Origin: Coprinellus micaceus
Lineage: Eukaryota; Basidiomycota; Agaricomycetes; Agaricales; Psathyrellaceae
DNA length: 64,000 nt
Reading direction: 5' to 3'
Assembly: GCA_951394405.1 (NCBI GenBank)
Contig: OX596335.1
Location: 2,604,001-2,668,000, forward strand
The position numbers and the translations under genes are program-made. Positions 1 through 10,106 of this stretch are shown piece by piece. The notes below the pieces were generated by a model. That model searched no databases. It worked only from the letters and a program-made list of their open reading frames with translations, and was not told the DNA's origin. The first letter of the stretch is position 1. Each line of letters starts with the position of its first letter.

Positions 1-298
1 CTAATAGACGCTCTGAGGATTACGGACTCTTCGCCTGTGCTCGAGACCAAGATGGTGGAGGCATTTGGATTTGTCTTCACTGAGCTCACCGCACGCAGCA
101 GCGACGCATTCCTCTCCTTCAACAGCTTTGTCTGTTGCGCAAGTCGTCGATCTTTCAGCCCGATTCCTGTCAGTACGTGCACGCTTATGATTGAGGATTG
201 GACGTACATTGCTCGATGAACGGCGCAAAGGTGGCCTCGCGTTCGTTACGCTCTGCGAGTCGGACGCGCAGGACCTCCTGCCAGGATGGCTCTGCCAT
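1..298 (-). CDS. ATG16: Atg16 autophagy protein, N-terminal part (runs off the window)
   Basis: Partial gene; the N-terminus is here and the rest lies beyond base 1. The protein starts MAEPSWQEVLRVRLAERNER and, across one intron (donor gtacgtcc near base 208, acceptor ctgaaag), continues EQYRRLAQQTKLLKERNASL. The short W-x-x-x-L-x-x-R-L-x-x-R-x opening that binds Atg5, followed by a leucine-rich coiled coil, is the Atg16 signature. In the family Atg16 dimerises through the coil and brings Atg12-Atg5 to the phagophore to direct Atg8 lipidation; that role is known from the family. It is divergent from YPT7 with 152 bp between start codons. Confidence 0.8.
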
Positions 299-450
299 GT
301 TCGGCGGGAGTGGAGTGGGTTCTAGTAGAACCAGAAATCGCAACGGATATGGGGGTGGGTCGGATTCAAACTCCGTTCCAAACTACGTCGTCGTCTGACG
401 CCTTCTCTGCCGCCACCAGTCCTCTCGTCCACCTCGATCTGCATACAACA
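299..450. promoter_or_regulatory. Shared intergenic region between ATG16 and YPT7
   Basis: Only 152 bp separate the two divergent start codons, so the promoters of both genes must lie here or overlap the 5' coding ends. I see no clear TATA box. That a common element coordinates the two genes is inference from spacing. Confidence 0.4.
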
Positions 451-1406
451 ATGGGCCGTGTTCTCCTCAAGGTGCGAGCGTTGGCGTTGCTTCTCAAGTG
501 ATCTGGAGCTCAGCCTCGTGTTCTGCAGGTTATCATTCTGGGCGATAGTGGGTCGGTGGTCCCCCTTTCCATTGGCAGTCCTGTTCCTCATGCGCCCTCG
601 GGTGTGAAGTGTCGGAAAGACGTCGTTGATGAACCAGTATGTCAACAAGCGCTTTAGCAACCAGTACAAGGCCACTATCGGTGCAGACTTGTACGTCCCC
701 CCAACTCCACACCTCAACTGTTTACCGGTGTTCAGCCATTACCTCTTTCAGCCTTACGAAGGAAGTCATGGTCGACGACCGGCTAGTTACCATGCAGGTG
801 CGTCGTATTCGACAACCGTCGACCAACTGGACATCCACTCATCTAAAACACCGCAGCTGTGGGATACTGCAGGGCAAGAACGGTTCCAGTCCCTAGGAGT
901 CGCCTTCTACCGTGGCGCCGACTGCTGTGTACTCGTATACGACGTGAACAGCGCCAAGTCGTTCGAAACTCTCGATAGTTGGCGAGATGAGTTCCTGATC
1001 CAAGCCAGTCCCCATGATCCCGAGAATTTCCCCTTCGTTGTGCTTGGAAACAAGATTGATGTCGAGGAAGGAAAGCGGCAGGTCAGGAGGCAAAATCACT
1101 GTTGTTTGGAAATTGTCTAAAGGACTTCTGCTGTTGATAGGTGACCCAGAAGCGTGCCATGGCATGGTGCCAGTCTAAAGGCAATATCCCTTACTTTGAG
1201 ACCTCTGCAAAGGAGGCCATCAACGTCGAGCAGGCCTTCCAGACCGTTGCAAAGAATGCTTTGCAGCAAGAAGCGGAAGAGCAACTGTACGTATCCCACA
1301 ACCTGTCCTCGAAACGACTCTGACCTATGATGCCAGCTACGTCGACTATCCTGACCCAATTCAACTAGACTCTGAGAGTTCGCAGAACTATGGCTGTAAC
1401 TGCTAG
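451..1406 (+). CDS. YPT7: Rab7-type small GTPase Ypt7
   Basis: Ras-superfamily GTPase of about 205 residues with all nucleotide-binding motifs: P-loop GDSGVGKTS, switch [22 protein letters not shown] and ETSAK. The switch and helix 3 sequence ([18 protein letters not shown], then SWRDEFL) is diagnostic of Rab7/Ypt7 rather than other Rabs. It ends in Cys-Asn-Cys, a double geranylgeranylation site. In the family it acts on late endosomes and the vacuole with HOPS in fusion, including autophagosome-vacuole fusion. The coding sequence is split by several short introns, one (552-609) inside the P-loop between Gly and Val-Gly-Lys. The start at 451 is the only ATG that gives the expected short leader before beta-1. 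Confidence 0.95.
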
Positions 1407-1799
1407 ACGCCACATGTTTGCTGGGTACTGTGGCCCAGGCGCTCCGTCATTTCATGTTCTTATGACTTTTCACGACCTTAGCTTACATGACCTCACTGCT
1501 CTTCCGCTCCGTTCGTACGTACACTAATTCGTATCGTTGGTCCGTTTGCCATTCTGCAGTCATTTCCGGAACGCTGTTACACTTATTCATCCTCGCTTCT
1601 GGCAACATTTGAGATACCATTTGCAATCTATCTATGTAACCACTGTGTGCGGTACGCACGGCACGGTATCGCAGTCTCATTAAACCCGTGGGAGCGATCA
1701 TGTATAGCACGCTGCAAGTACCATTCGGCGACATCCGCCACATTACCTCCTCCTTTTAGCTTCGTCTGGCCCTGAGGGTTGTAAGCCACTGGAAGAACG

Positions 1800-4700
1800 A
1801 TGGGGCGCAAAGCGAAGGTGGAAAAAGAACCAACATACTACGTTGGTATGTTCTCTCGTTTCTCTCAGTCTGCACGTCTGTTATATCGCCACTCGAATTG
1901 CAGAGGTCATCAAGGCTGCTCGGGTTGTAGCTCCAGACTCGGACGATGAGGCGCAGTCACCGAAGAAAAAGAAGAAAAAGGCCAAGAAGGTGGAGTCCGA
2001 GGGACAATGGGTAAGACCCATTCATGCGAAATTTCCATCTGATATCTGAAGCTGAAACCGAAACCAAAGAAGTACTACGTCAAGGTACGTTGAGTGCGGT
2101 TTCTTGGTGCAGGGCGGGCCAATGACTATACCTACTTGTAGTGGTATGGGTACAACGAAACTCACGATAGGTACAAATTCCGCCAATCTATCGCGGCGCG
2201 CAATGCTGACAGTTCTCAGTTGGGAACCTGCAGCCAATCTAGACTCCTGTAAAGCACTCATCAAACGCTTCTGGGAGGCGGTTGGAATCGACGACGAAGA
2301 CTATCACATTGGTGTAGAGCTGCATGCACCTGATGACTGGATAGGTACGTGTTTTGTTTCAACTTGCAGACGCCGCGATTCACCCTTCATCCAGAGCGAG
2401 AAGCGGCGCGTTTCAGACGAGAACACGAAAAGGAAAAGGAAGAGAAGAGAAAGGCGCACGAGGAGAAGGAGAAGAGGAAGCGTGAGAGAGAGGTACGCAG
2501 ATTTACTCGTTCTGGAAGGTGCTCCTCTGCTGGAATCTCCTCTAGGCTGTCAAGAAGGCGGAGAAAGAAAGAAGAGCACAGGAAATGAGGGAATCAAGTC
2601 AACTGACTGCATCCACCTCCTCCGTGAAAACGAAGTTCAACAAGAAGGTATCCAATATCCTGCGCGTGAATGTTTCGCCTTCGTACTCACCCAATTCACA
2701 GAGGATGCGAGTCGAATCGTCGGACTCCGAAGAGGATGGCGATTCTGACGTTCCACTCGCAAAGAAGCCACGACCTAAGCAAGAGGTAGCAACCATACGC
2801 CATTGCTATTTGCCTCACACCGAGCTGACGACCCTCTGTAGTACTCTCCGAAAATACCCTCAGAAACTGTCTCCCGAGGGAGTTGGGATGAGCTGAGGCA
2901 GAAAAAGGCATGTCCCGCATGGTCGTCGTCTGGTCCACTCACTTGCTGACATCCATAGCAGAGAAAGAGGGATGAGGAATCTGAGGCTGCTCTTCCGCCA
3001 GCCAAACAAACGCATGCTGACGACGGGCGCCGCTCTCCGGACTCCTTGTTCTCCGACGATGGGATCGGGTCTCGACGTTCATCTCCTATCCTTGTGCCCC
3101 CTTCCCCTCCTCCTGCACCCGTCACCATCCCACTCCCCTTTCGTGCCCCAGCTTCGGCGCCTACTATCATGGCCAAGCCGCCCCCTCTGCCCAATAGAAA
3201 GACCAGCAACCTCGGGCCTGTCAGGGTGGGAAGCATACAAAAACCACTGGCAAAGCTTCCCAGTCACGTACAGCAGGAAACTGGCCCAAGTGGTAGTGGA
3301 ATTTCAACGAAGGCGCGGCTGGCTCTGGGTGCTCTAGCGCCATTACAACCGAGGAAAATGAGCTCAGCGGCCCCTCATAAGCCTGAGCCTGTTAAGATGG
3401 GGTCGTCGACGATTATGACCACAAACTTCAGGAAAAGCGGTGGGATCCCTGCAGCTCAGCATCATCCCGAGCCGACGTTGGCCTCTTTGAATGCAGCTCC
3501 GGCTTCTCCCCTGATGGAACCGACGTTAGAGTCATTCACAGACGGCACTGTTGTAGATTCCCCCATCGCCTTGTCTCCACCGGACCCGTTCACAGACGCG
3601 TACGTCCCATTCATCTGAGGCGCGTGTAATGTTCTAACGAATCCTTAGACCCTCATCCATGATGACGAACCAGGTCGACGAGTTCCTCAATTCCTTCATG
3701 CCTGCTGAGTAAGTACTATCGTCCAACATAGCGTACTCTGTCTTATACCACTTCACAGGATGGCCGGACCGTTGGAGTATGTACTCTACCCAGATTTTGA
3801 ATTGGGAGCGGTATTGACGCTTGAGGAAGACCTGCTCCAGAACCGGTTGTAGAACCGGTTCCTCCTCCCCCGCTCCCATCCAGGGCTGCCCCTCCTCCTT
3901 TGCCTACTCGGTTTGTCTCCAACATTCGCCTCGTCGGTCTGACCACTGACAGTTGTGCAGGAAAACATTCAAATGGGAGGGTTCACTTGGCGTGTGCGCT
4001 GGAACCTCCATCACTGATGCACCAGAAATTTCATTTCCTGTGGTCATGGAAGACGAGATGGACAGCAAGCTTCAAGGCCTCCGCTTTTCATTCTTCTTCA
4101 AATCCACCGGGCCGGATCAGTTGAATGTCACACACACTTATCATACCCAAGAGCTCGCATCGATATTGCCGGCAAGTTCCACTCCAACCCATTTCGCCAA
4201 AGTGTCCCTGCAGCCATCAGTGACGGACAAGAAACATTGGACCTCGTTCTTGCGGTTCCTGAGCAAGTCCCAGCAGGTAATTGTATTTTAGCTGTCCAGA
4301 CCACGCAATTGTCGACTATCTTTCTTTCAGGCTGTACTTCTCCCTCTGATCCTGGATAACGATGTCCCTGCCCATCTCCTGCTAGCGCCATCAAGAGTGT
4401 ACTACAGCACCCAGCTTAAGATTCCCAGTCACATCGCCTCACACGTCAAAGCCACTGACAACCTAGTCGCGTGTATCCTTCCTCGTACACTCACCTTGAA
4501 GCAAAGAGGCGAGGGGTGGAAACCGGAGCTAGCAAGCCTTCAGAAGATCAGAGCGCAGATTGCAGAGGAAACTGACCCTCGTTTCCACCACTCGCTCAAG
4601 TCAAGCCCTCTATTCCAAGAGGCCACGCGGGTACTGAACTTCCCGATTAAGACCTACGACTATCTCAAGTTGACCAACAGGTCCTGGGCCGTATTTCCGC

Positions 4701-5752
4701 CCATGGACAATGGCTCAAAATCGATTTATGAAGTCGAGCTGCTCCGCTCGATCCTGGCAGAACTAAAGGAAAGGGCAATCCGAAAGCAGAAGGCAGATCC
4801 CTCCCTGAAAGGGAGAGTTCCTATGATGCGCGAGGCCTCCAAGCCCGACACTGCGGGTGTGTTGTTCATCCATGTCGGCGAGCTGCGGCACTTGCGCAGG
4901 CTTACGTTTATGAGGGAGCGGTTGCTTTCGAGCGACTATGTACGCTTTTATACATTCGGCTCGCACCCTTCAGTCTCCCAGAAGTTCTGGGGCGTGCGAG
5001 AGGTGTTCCCTTGCGGTGAGTTTCGATTTGATTGTCTCACTTCGTAATGCTCATCAAGGTTAATAGGTGGAGTCGTGACTTTCCTGCCTTCCGCATTCTT
5101 GAACTACCCTCTAGAAATAATGGAGAATATACGCAAGGTCAACGAGCACCCCTTCTGGTCTGCATACATCCTCCCCTCCGCACTCGGGATGGTCGCCAGA
5201 ATCTCTAGTGCCGAAGGAAACGATATGTAAGACACCCACGAGGACGAGGAATTCCCACTTCGGCTGACTTGTATCTGTCCAGAAAGAAATGGGCTTACTC
5301 CTATCTGCTCAAAGCTATTGAGGACGGTCAACTTTCGCTCGTCGAAGCGCCTCCAGAGAACAAGTTCTGCTTTGGAGAGCCTTTGAACGATCACCGAACA
5401 CGATGGTTTCACGACTATCTTACCGCCTTGCCCCCATCTCAGGAGGAAGCTTTATCTTTTGCCATGGGCGCCTTTTCCTCTGTCGCGGCCAATACCCCAC
5501 AGACTAACTGGCCCATGTTGATCGAGAAGGAGGTTGCGCAAGATCTCGCACGCATGCAAACGCAGCCTAGCATTATGACCGAGTATCGACGGTACGTCGT
5601 CTTGACGGGCGTTCCAGTCGCCAGACAGGATTCGGTGAGTCCGTATTTCTAGATCGGTAAGATTGGCGATGTTGAGCACATACACAAATTTCTAGCTCGA
5701 GTGGCTCTCCCCGGATAAATTTACATTCAGAGATTCATTCCTGCCAGGTTAA
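1800..5752 (+). CDS. Chromodomain protein with SPOC-like and C-terminal domains, Chp1-like
   Basis: Many-exon gene for a protein of about 1,050-1,100 residues. N-terminus: a chromodomain split by a Lys-rich insert, with the first beta strand PTYYVEVIKAARV and then KKYYVKWYGYNETHDSWEP and LIKRFWEAVG; the aromatic residues Y, W and W of the methyl-lysine cage are visible. Next comes a highly charged Glu/Lys/Arg coil (about 2390-2600) and a long Pro/Ser-rich disordered stretch (about 3000-3640). From about 3960 a folded part begins, FKWEGSLGV to LKIP, whose strand order and W-x-G opening resemble a SPOC domain. A second conserved-looking domain follows (GVLFIHVGELRHLRR to WLSPDKFTFRD). Chromodomain plus SPOC plus C-terminal domain is the layout of S. 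pombe Chp1, a heterochromatin/RITS subunit. The chromodomain is certain; the Chp1 assignment is inference. Confidence 0.75.
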
Positions 5753-5840
5753 CTATCTTATCCTACACCGTTGTCCATACTGCAAGCTATAGTGTAAATT
5801 GTGTGTACATTGCTGTCGGTTACCGTACGTGTCTTGCTGT

Positions 5841-7508
5841 TCACAGGAATCCCGCATTTTGCATCGCCCTCCCTATCATTTCCTCACCTTCCAAGACATC
5901 CGCGGTTTTCGCCTGGTAATCTGTCAGATCCCAAGTCGGGTAAACGCGAACTTGAAGGGAGGTTACCATCGTTATCACTTGCTTCAGTGAGGAGTCTTGG
6001 AGCTCTCCCGAGACTATGAGCTCATCGAGCAGCTAGAAGATTAGAGTCGTGAGCACACCATTGATGTGGTAGCTCAATGGAACACGGACCTGATAAGCTT
6101 GCTGGAAGTTGAAGATGCTAAGAGAGCCGAGTCAATCTCGAGAAGCAACGCAGAAGGGGACGCAAGGCGATTCACATGTCCAGCTCACATACCTGTAATC
6201 CAACAAATGTTAGTGTTCTCCAGCGATGCGGGGACGGTAACATTAACGTACGTTCCCAAAATACCTGTCGAGAACCTCGACAAACCGATGTATTATCTCC
6301 AGGGTTATGAGCTCGTTGTCTTGGTCCCCAATTTCTGCAATGAAAAAGAGTGACGCATATCGCCTGTAGATAACCTGCCAGGTGCAAGAGAACGGTCAAA
6401 TCGCGTGGTGCAGAACCTGAACGATTATCCCAACCTTCTTTCCTACACGGGCCCACGTCCGATCGAAGTTTAACGTTTAGCGCCCGTGGTGGTAATGTTC
6501 AAGTTGACTGAGGACCCCCCAATACGCCTAGCTAACCCCGATCTTCATGCGACGAAAATGAGCCGAAAAAATGGCTCAGCCCCGAGACTTATGTGACGAA
6601 TTTTGATTAATGACCGACCCCCCTCTGATATATATGTGACGTTTTTGGGTCCGTCGCCAGCGACCTCTGATCTTTATGCGCCGAAAGCAGGAGGTCGGGT
6701 CGACCATCGCAGGGCGGCTGCGAGTTCAGATTTCGACCGTGGCTGCTAGATGGGTTGCTTTGGGCTGCAATAAAGGTTGACCCTGTGGCGGCTTTCTCCA
6801 AGAGGGTGAAACGTGATTCGGTTGGGTATGGAATGGAAAGCGCGACACGATTCCCTCAGCGATTCGGCGGGATGTGGTGAATCCGAGTGCGACGATTAGT
6901 TCTTTTGCTTCCCCCAGTGTCTATATTTCATCCTTCTCATTAGATCGTTGCATTTGAATTCGTAGTGTGTTATAGTCGTGTCATTATACTCCTTTTCTCT
7001 CCCTTCCGACGACTTTTCGCCTTTATGCGGCGAATGCGGTACCCGTAGACGTCCGGTCAAACATGCGACGAAAAGTGTGCCGAACCCCGAGGTCCCGATA
7101 CTTATGCGACGAAATTCCCAAAAGTGGTCATGACGAATTTTGACGATTTTGGGACTTAAAGATCGGGGTAAGCTAGGCATATAGGGGGGTCCTGTTGACT
7201 GCACGGACCTTTGTACTCGATGACGTTACACAACTTGTTCTTCCGCGCCAAAACCAGCTGCGTTACGTCCTTGACAATTTTGCCCTTTGCTTGGGGGGAC
7301 ATGGCGGCGAACCATTTCGCCAGACGGGCCTTCCCTGGGATAATCATAAAGCGTGCGCAAGGGGTGAGCTCTCACAGTTCCTGACATCGACGCGTCGACG
7401 GGCGACGTGGTGGGCGCCGTAGCAGCTAGCGCGACTGGTGCGACAGAGGATCGGCAGAGGGACTAGTTGCGTACCTTGCCTTGAGACAATAAAGAGGTAG
7501 CTGATCAT
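5841..7508 (-). CDS. APS1: AP-1 adaptor complex sigma subunit
   Basis: Small adaptin chain of clathrin AP-1 (trans-Golgi/endosome sorting). Exon 1 (7475-7508) codes [11 protein letters not shown]; exon 2 (7209-7334) [15 protein letters not shown] to LCNVIEYK; then an inferred 8 nt exon (6435-6442); exon 4 (6252-6374) [15 protein letters not shown] to DRYFGN; followed by [33 protein letters not shown] and a last exon ending AGFL before TGA at 5841-5843. About 155 residues, the usual sigma length, with the canonical VRLAKWF-type and ELDIIFNF motifs. A 683 bp transposon sits in intron 2, making it 766 nt instead of 75. The gene looks intact provided that intron is spliced. Confidence 0.9.
6503..6510. 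repeat. Left 8 bp target-site duplication
   Basis: GTTGACTG, identical to 7194-7201 on the other side of the inverted-repeat element. Confidence 0.9.
6511..7193. mobile_element. Non-autonomous inverted-repeat DNA transposon (MITE-like)
   Basis: A 683 bp element whose ends are inverted repeats of about 37 bp. The left end begins AGGACCCCCCAATACGCCTA and the right end reads inward AGGACCCCCCTATATGCCTA; both continue to CCCCGATCTT with few mismatches. It is flanked by a perfect 8 bp duplication (GTTGACTG, 6503-6510 and 7194-7201). No transposase reading frame is present. An 8 bp duplication is typical of hAT elements (also seen in P and Merlin types), so hAT is the best guess. Motifs of the form ATGYGNCGAA recur inside. 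It lies within intron 2 of APS1. Confidence 0.9.
6546..7114. repeat. Subterminal repeats of the transposon
   Basis: At least seven copies of a degenerate motif near ATGCGACGAA, clustered towards both ends: about 6546, 6591, 6634, 6676, 7024, 7062 and 7103. Variants are ATGTGACGAA, ATGCGCCGAA and ATGCGGCGAA. They lie within about 170 bp of each terminus. In hAT-like elements such arrays are transposase-binding sites; that function here is inference. Confidence 0.65.
7194..7201. repeat. Right 8 bp target-site duplication
   Basis: GTTGACTG, second copy; on the APS1 strand it lies 7 nt after the exon 2 donor junction. Confidence 0.9.
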
Positions 7509-7735
7509 GATCAACCAGGGACACCTTGAGGCACAGAGGCGTTTGGGTGTTTGCTTGAATAGGAGCGGACACTATATGAGGCCAAATAACACCGTGGTCC
7601 AAGACGAAGGAATGAAAAGGTAGAGGAATGGTGGCATAACATAGCGACAATATCAGGCACTACTTTACATGTTTGGGATCCGTATTCAATCTTCAGCAAG
7701 GGCTTCCTTGAGCCATCATCGTCCAGGAGACGGCC

Positions 7736-8569
7736 CTAGAGTTTGAACTGGGTTTTAGGGTAGGTAACCTTCGCCGCCGCTGCATCGTCTGTGAACCAGT
7801 AAAGCTGGCCAGGGAAGACGGGCTTAACGCGAGCCGCAGGCAGCCCTGCTTCGGGGTCGTCCAACACGCCGTGGAGCACGTCGGCTTTCTCTGCTCCTGT
7901 ACACACAAAGACGATCCGTGAGGCGTGGTTGATAACAGGGTATGTGAACGTAATCCGTTTCGGGGGAGGTTTAGGCGAGTCTTCAATGTAGGCGACCCAT
8001 CGATCGCTTTCAGAGAGGAGCTCGTGGCTGGGGAAGAGGGATGCTGTGTGGCCGTCGGGGCCCATTCCGAGGAGGATGAGATCGAAGATGGGGAAACGGG
8101 CCGAGTCCTTCTGTGCGAACTCTTGAATGAGGTTCTTCTCGTACGCGTCGGACAGTTCTTCGAGGTCGTCGAGGTAGCTAACGTCGATAGGGTGTATCTG
8201 ATCTTCGGGTATTGAAACCTTGGACCAGAGGTTGTCCTTGCACAGCTTGTGGTTTGAGTCGGGGTCGTCGAGCGGGACTACTCGCTCGTCGACGTAGTAG
8301 ACGTGCCTTGGACATCGTCAGCCACGATCGAGAGGGAAGCTTGAAATTGTATACCATTTGTTCCACTTGACCGTTGGGTTGTTGATAAGACCCCCGAGCA
8401 GCTTTGGCAGGGTGCCGCCGGAGATGGCAACGGTGAACTTCCCCTTCTTATCGATGGACTCCTTGGAGGCTTTGGCGACGAAGGCAGCGAGAGACTGCAT
8501 GAGGCCATCCTTGGAGCCGAAGGAGATAAGAATGGGGGCACTCGGCGGTTGGTGGACAGTCGCGCTCAT
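7736..8569 (-). CDS. PGL: 6-phosphogluconolactonase
   Basis: Pentose phosphate pathway enzyme that hydrolyses 6-phosphogluconolactone to 6-phosphogluconate in the cytosol. About 255 residues in two exons; the intron near 8295-8340 joins KWNKW to HVYYVDERVVP. Family motifs in order: FTVAISGGTLPKLL, YYVDERVVPLDDPDSNHKL, ILLGMGPDGHTASLFP and RITFTYPVIN. Full length, starting MSATVHQPPS at 8569 and ending FKL. Its 5' end is 83 bp from the 3' end of the membrane protein gene on the same strand. Confidence 0.95.
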
Positions 8570-8652
8570 CGTGGAATGTGGTCAAGAATTATCAATGCGA
8601 TTATTATGGCACTTGGCTAAGCCCTGACGTCATGAAACCTAATATATTTGGC

Positions 8653-9809
8653 TTATTGCCTATGTCCCTGTTGCTGCGATGCTCTCCGTTTCTCAAGCCT
8701 CCGACTCTTGTTCCTAGCCGCTGGTGGAGGTGCAGTCTGGGACTCTGATACACTGCGCAGGGTGGGTACCGGAGGAGCGTTTGCTGCCTCATATTCCACC
8801 AGGTGGACCCTCGAGCTGGGCACCCCGACTGATGCATGACGCCGCTGCGACCTTGACTCGCGACCTGGAGTTTGTGGGAGGGAAAGCGACTCTGCGGACC
8901 GGTGCCCCGTAGCTGTTTCAAATTAGCCTTTTGTAGTCGGGGTACGGGGAGAGAATACCCACTCAGGTGTGCTGGCATACTGATCCACGGATCCGCTACG
9001 CTCCGGCGATCAAACGCGTCAGACCCAAACCGCCCCCTCATCATCGCCAGCGATTCTCTGCTGTTATTTGCAGAGGCTAGTGGTGTTGGGAGGATGATCT
9101 GGATTTGGTTGTGAGGTGCGTGAGGGGCTCCGTATATTCGGGAGGCCCGAGCTGTGCTGCCATAGGTGTGTGTTGACGACATTGACAGTGGTCGAGCACG
9201 TCGGCTCGGCGTGTTCACAGGTGAATAGCGTCCGGCGATGCTCATTGGACGGGGAGGGATGGCCGCAGCCAAGTCCATATTAGGGCCTACTGGGTCTTGA
9301 CTAAACGGGGGAGGACAGCTAGCATCACTGGAAGTGAGGGAGGAACTGGTGCTGGGGCGGTTGTGGAGGTACGAGGCAGTGGGCAGCGGGAGGTGCTGAT
9401 GAGCGGTATCTTCTGATGGGGCGCCAGGGGAATCGATCGACGGGGCTATTGAAGACGCGAGAACGGGGGTATCGCTGCCGAGGAGAGACGCTTTACTGCC
9501 CCTGGCGGAATCAAGACGAAGATGGTGGCCTGCGGCGAACTGCGGTTCGTACCAAGTTGCTCGGGGTAACTGCTGTTCGACCTGGGCGACTTGCTGTTGT
9601 CGATGGTGAGAGAGAGGTTGTGGAAGAGGGTGAGGTGTGGACTTGGAGCGTTGTATACAGTTCCGAATGTTGCGGTAGAGGAAGTATCCGAGGAACACGG
9701 CGCCGATAGAGGAGGAGACCGCAATGATGATAATGTTCTGTTTGGATAAGCCAGACCCGTCGTCATCGTCTGCTCTGGCATAATAGCTGGTCGTCGGCGT
9801 CGTATACAT
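8653..9809 (-). CDS. Single-pass membrane protein, Ser/Pro-rich (unknown function)
   Basis: Short N-terminal region, then one membrane helix (NIIIIAVSSSIGAVFLGYFL, about residues 25-44) followed by a basic stop-transfer (RNIRNCIQRSK) and a long, low-complexity Ser/Pro/His-rich cytoplasmic tail. I place an intron near 8920-8990 (donor gtatgc, branch ctaat, acceptor aaacag), which puts the last exon in the frame reading SAESLSLPQTP to RRASQQQGHRQ; reading through gives an unnatural sequence. The start at 9809 is the minimal one; an upstream exon with a signal sequence is possible. The layout recalls fungal cell-surface membrane proteins but no family is recognised. Confidence 0.65.
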
Positions 9810-10106
9810 AATTGAACCAAGAAGAAAGGAGCGTGGTTGTCAAAGGAGTGACTGGGATGGGGTAGGCTGGGGGTTGCGCTCTTGCGTGCCCGGGGGCAGG
9901 TGCAGCGAAAACGCTGGCGAGTCGGGTGTCTGCAACGACGGGCGCGCTGAGGTCGACACTCTGAGGACAAAAGACAGCACTCACGTCGTGGTCAAGGGGA
10001 GAAAAGATTGTGGCTGAAATCCAGGCGAACCGATTTACACATTACAACACCCGCCATATTGGTGCAGTCACGTGGGGCCTCGCTATCCTGCTCATCGCGG
10101 ACGACG

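Noticed and set aside
5990..6353. Plus-strand frame resembling a degraded CorA-like transporter ([18 protein letters not shown] sequence)
   Set aside because: It is the antisense of AP-1 sigma exons; the minus strand spells [21 protein letters not shown] and [11 protein letters not shown] with good splice sites.
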